Below are positions 61,407-64,000 of a stretch of DNA of 64,000 nucleotides, piece by piece. The stretch comes from Parapedobacter lycopersici. GTDB lineage: Bacteria; Bacteroidota; Bacteroidia; Sphingobacteriales; Sphingobacteriaceae. The stretch covers positions 1 through 64,000 of the forward strand of contig NZ_JAMSLW010000003.1 in NCBI RefSeq assembly GCF_024643285.1, written 5' to 3'. The translations under genes were made by a program, and so were the position numbers. The stretch's first letter is position 1, and every line of letters starts with the position of its first letter. A model generated the notes under the pieces. It saw only the letters and a list, made by a program, of their open reading frames with translations, was not told the DNA's origin and searched no databases.

Positions 61407-62756
61407 ATGTTCTCGAAAATCAAAAACGCCTATCAACTGTTCAAAAACATTGATCTGGGGCAGTTGGATAAACTGGCACGTAAGGTAGACCTGCCGAAGG
61501 TAATGGATGCTTTTTCCAAACTGGACGACAAACAGCTGAGCGGACTGATGAAGATGCTTGACGGTGGTAAAAAGAAGAAGGAACTGCCACCGATCAATGG
61601 CGATTTTTATGAACTGGACCTGCGACTGAATGAAGAAGACCGTGCGCTGCAGCTTAAGGTGCGTGATTTTATGGAGCAGGAGATCCGCCCGCTGGTTAAT
61701 CATTATTGGCTGCGCGACGAATTCCCGTTCGAGATCATTCCCAAACTGGCCGAGCTCAACGTCTGCGGGCTCACCTTCGAAGGATATGGGTGTGCCGGAA
61801 GATCCTCCCTGATGGAGGGTATTATTGCCATGGAAATGGCGCGGGTAGATGCTTCCATAGCTACCTTTTTTGGTGTCCAAAGCGGCCTTGCCATGGGATC
61901 GATCTATATGTGCGGATCGGAAGCCCAAAAGCAGGAATGGCTGCCAGCCATGCAACGCATGGAGCTGATTGGTGCATTCGGGCTTACCGAACCGGAGGTT
62001 GGCTCTGGTGCGGCGGGGGGATTGACGGTTACCGCCCGGAGGACTGAAAGCGGCTGGGTACTTAACGGACAGAAAAAATGGATCGGTAATGCCACATTTG
62101 CCGACGTGGTTGTCATTTGGGCGAAAGATCTGGGTGATGGGGAAGTAAAGGGCTTTTTGGTGCGTAAAGGATCCCCGGGGTTCGAGGTGGAAAAAATCAA
62201 GGGCAAGATGGCGCTGCGCATCGTGCAAAACGGATTAATTACGTTAACGGACTGCGTGGTCGCTGAGGATGACCGGCTGCCACATGCCAATTCGTTTAAA
62301 GATACGGCCAAAGTGCTGCAGTTAACCCGGGCAGGCGTGGCCTGGATGGCGGTCGGCTGTGCCCGGGGAGCCTATGAAAGCGCATTGGATTATACCCGCA
62401 AACGTCAGCAATTCGGACGGCCAATCGCTTCTTTCCAATTAATTCAAAACCATTTGGTGGAAATGTTGTCGAACCTGACGGCCATGCAGACACTCGTATA
62501 CCGGCTTTCTGAACTGCAGGACGGCGGCATGCTGCGGGATGAACATGCTTCGCTGGCTAAGGTGTTCTGCACCCTTCGTACGCGCGATATTGTAAGCCAG
62601 GCCCGTGAGGTTATGGGTGGCAACGGCATCCTGCTGGAATATGATGTCGCCCGTTTTCTGGCAGATGCCGAAGCAATTTATTCGTACGAAGGAACAAAGG
62701 AAATAAACTCCCTGATCGTAGGTCGTTCCATCACCGGCTTCAGCGCATTTGTCTGA
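61407..62756 (+). CDS. Acyl-CoA dehydrogenase, glutaryl-CoA dehydrogenase-like
   Basis: A 449-residue flavoprotein of the acyl-CoA dehydrogenase family. After a 65-residue basic/helical N-terminal extension (MFSKIKNAYQLFKNIDLGQL onwards) the standard domains follow: FGLTEPEVGSGAAGGLTVTA (FAD/substrate loop), NGQKKWIGNATFADVVV, YTRKRQQFGRPIASFQLIQ and EVMGGNGILLEYDVARFLADAE. The catalytic base position is the Glu in YEGTKEINSLIVGRSITG, as in glutaryl-CoA dehydrogenase. Cotranscribed with the carboxyltransferase, hence probably part of amino-acid (leucine or lysine) catabolism. The exact acyl-CoA is uncertain. Confidence 0.9.
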   Translation: MFSKIKNAYQLFKNIDLGQLDKLARKVDLPKVMDAFSKLDDKQLSGLMKMLDGGKKKKELPPINGDFYELDLRLNEEDRALQLKVRDFMEQEIRPLVNHYWLRDEFPFEIIPKLAELNVCGLTFEGYGCAGRSSLMEGIIAMEMARVDASIATFFGVQSGLAMGSIYMCGSEAQKQEWLPAMQRMELIGAFGLTEPEVGSGAAGGLTVTARRTESGWVLNGQKKWIGNATFADVVVIWAKDLGDGEVKGFLVRKGSPGFEVEKIKGKMALRIVQNGLITLTDCVVAEDDRLPHANSFKDTAKVLQLTRAGVAWMAVGCARGAYESALDYTRKRQQFGRPIASFQLIQNHLVEMLSNLTAMQTLVYRLSELQDGGMLRDEHASLAKVFCTLRTRDIVSQAREVMGGNGILLEYDVARFLADAEAIYSYEGTKEINSLIVGRSITGFSAFV

Positions 62757-62766
62757 AGCTGGTGGT

Positions 62767-64000
62767 TTATTTTTTGCCTTTTCCTTTAGCCTGACCCTGC
62801 TGCTGGCGCATATAATCTTCCATCCGCTGTTGGAACTTGGATTTTTTCTGCGCCTGGGGTTTTTGCTTGTTTGCCTGGATAATGCCGTGTATTTTATCGT
62901 CATTGATCATCTGGCGGATGACAACCTGCTGGCCGAAAGTAAATACCGTCGACAGGAAGTAATAGTAATTTAACCCCGCCGGATAACTGTTCAATACAAA
63001 GAGGAAAATCAGGGGCATAAAGTAACCGATGTACTTCATCTGACCGGTAGCACCGGATACGGAATTATTATACCAGGTGGAAATCAGCGTGGTTATGGTC
63101 ATCAGGATACACATCAAACTGATGTGGTCAACCCCGAAAATCGCGGGAAAGGTGATGGGCGCATCGTATGTCGAAAGGTCCTTCACCCAAAGAAAACTTT
63201 CACCCCGGAGCTCAAAGAGGTTAGGGAAAAAGAAGAAAAACGCGATGGTAAAGGGCATCTGCAGGAGCAGCGGAATACAGCCCCCGAGGGGATTTACCCC
63301 TGCCTGTTTATACAATTTAAGGTATTCCTGTTGCAGCAGGGCCGGGTTGTCCTGTCCTACCTTTTCCTTGATCTCATCCATTTCCGGCTTCAGCACCCGC
63401 ATTTTGGCCATGGATACGTACGAGCGGTAGGTGAGTGGAGAGAGCACCAGTTTGAGCATAATGGTCAGGATCAGGATCACAATACCATAACTCAGGTGAA
63501 ACCCATCGAGGAAAGAAAAGACCGGAATGGTAATAAACCGATTGATCCATTTCATTGGCCCCCAACCCATGTCAACCTGATCTTCCAGGCTATATCCATG
63601 GCGTTTCAGCACACTGTACTGGTTGGGCCCGAAATAAAAATGCAGGGGATACGTATTCACGTCTGACCGGGCGAAATCCAGGTAAAGATTGCCGGAAATC
63701 AGTTTCACCATCCGGTCCTCCGGTGTGGTATACACATTGATTTTTCCGCCGTTGAAGCCATTCTCAGAAACCAGTACACTGGAAAAGAAATGTTGCTTAA
63801 ATGATACCCACTCGAGCTTTTCGGTAATCTCTTCCTCATCGTCATTTGTTAAGCTGAGGTGATCTACATCCCCGCTGGCCAGCCGGTAGTAGGATGTGGA
63901 CCGTTGGCGCTCATTCTTAATGTCTTTTTCCTGTTGCAACAGCGGGCTTTCCATGTTCAATACGAGGCGGCTCTCTGTCGGTGCAACTACATCCTGCAAT
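62767..64000 (-). CDS. yidC: Membrane protein insertase YidC (5' end beyond window)
   Basis: The C-terminal 410 residues of a Bacteroidota-type YidC; the start lies outside the window. Visible are the end of the periplasmic beta-domain (about 1-140 of the fragment) and the five-helix insertase core: FLDGFHLSYGIVILILTIML, the conserved Arg in LTYRSYVSM, LYKQAGVNPLGGCIPLLLQMP, and FVLNSYPAGLNYYYFLSTVF. A basic cytoplasmic tail (KKSKFQQRMEDYMRQQQG) closes the protein and can contact ribosomes. YidC inserts and folds inner-membrane proteins with or without SecYEG. It converges on the acyl-CoA dehydrogenase gene with only 10 bases between. Confidence 0.96.
   Translation of the reverse strand, partial: LQDVVAPTESRLVLNMESPLLQQEKDIKNERQRSTSYYRLASGDVDHLSLTNDDEEEITEKLEWVSFKQHFFSSVLVSENGFNGGKINVYTTPEDRMVKLISGNLYLDFARSDVNTYPLHFYFGPNQYSVLKRHGYSLEDQVDMGWGPMKWINRFITIPVFSFLDGFHLSYGIVILILTIMLKLVLSPLTYRSYVSMAKMRVLKPEMDEIKEKVGQDNPALLQQEYLKLYKQAGVNPLGGCIPLLLQMPFTIAFFFFFPNLFELRGESFLWVKDLSTYDAPITFPAIFGVDHISLMCILMTITTLISTWYNNSVSGATGQMKYIGYFMPLIFLFVLNSYPAGLNYYYFLSTVFTFGQQVVIRQMINDDKIHGIIQANKQKPQAQKKSKFQQRMEDYMRQQQGQAKGKGKK

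Noticed and set aside
1-64000. tRNA or rRNA genes, CRISPR arrays, phage genes, toxin-antitoxin or restriction systems.
   Set aside because: I looked through the intergenic regions and the reading frames and saw no cloverleaf, spaced repeats or defence or phage proteins.

Overview
The window is chromosomal DNA of a Bacteroidota bacterium, most probably a sphingobacterial (Sphingobacteriaceae-like) environmental species. The evidence is three SusC/SusD pairs, two ECF sigma/FecR/SusC-with-STN cassettes, a promoter of the TTTG-N19-TAnnTTTG type, weak Shine-Dalgarno sequences, many lipoproteins and a long Bacteroidota-type YidC. The genus call is inference. No tRNA, rRNA, CRISPR array, phage or intact transposase gene was seen.

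Layout. (1) 39-8988: SusC/SusD pair, a Tat-exported enolase-superfamily acid-sugar dehydratase, a BASS-family transporter and a Tat-exported UxuA-type mannonate dehydratase; together a sugar-acid utilisation locus. (2) 9042-14802, minus strand: complete seven-gene Mrp Na+/H+ antiporter operon mrpABCDEFG. (3) 15160-22188: ECF sigma, FecR, SusC and SusD. (4) 22576-36570: an unusual catabolic island whose products almost all carry export signals: cytochrome c, two quinoprotein-type beta-propellers (one a lipoprotein fused to cytochrome c), a CBM9-like protein, three paralogous SelA-like PLP enzymes, a mutarotase-like protein, an RraA-family protein, a RidA-family protein and a dihydroorotase-like amidohydrolase. 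(5) 36897-44792: stress-type genes: three tandem PA2169/DUF2383-type four-helix proteins, a small lipoprotein, a PAS-PAS-GAF histidine kinase, a single-domain response regulator, a truncated YciE/DUF892 gene, a baeRF-type (eRF1-like) protein and a phospholipase D/cardiolipin synthase. (6) 45176-53282: second ECF sigma, FecR, SusC and SusD cassette, ending in a paralogue of the exported amidohydrolase. (7) 53323-59601: small genes, a DUF72 remnant, a NarL-like regulator with a degenerate receiver, DUF4142 lipoprotein, a two-domain glycosyltransferase and a small lipoprotein. (8) 59759-64000: acyl-CoA carboxylase carboxyltransferase, acyl-CoA dehydrogenase and a partial yidC (core metabolism).

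How the genes may work together (inference). The SusCD systems would bring substrates across the outer membrane under sigma/anti-sigma control. In region 4 the amidohydrolase could free an amine, the PLP enzymes could eliminate or deaminate it, RidA could hydrolyse the enamine/imine to a 2-oxo acid, RraA could cleave the oxo acid, and the quinoprotein/cytochrome pair could oxidise an alcohol or sugar group. All of this would happen outside the cytoplasm, where the homologues of most of these enzymes are not normally found. Region 1 shows the same pattern: two exported dehydratases around an inner-membrane BASS carrier that could import the resulting 2-keto-3-deoxy acid. This extracytoplasmic degradation theme is the most interesting feature of the window.
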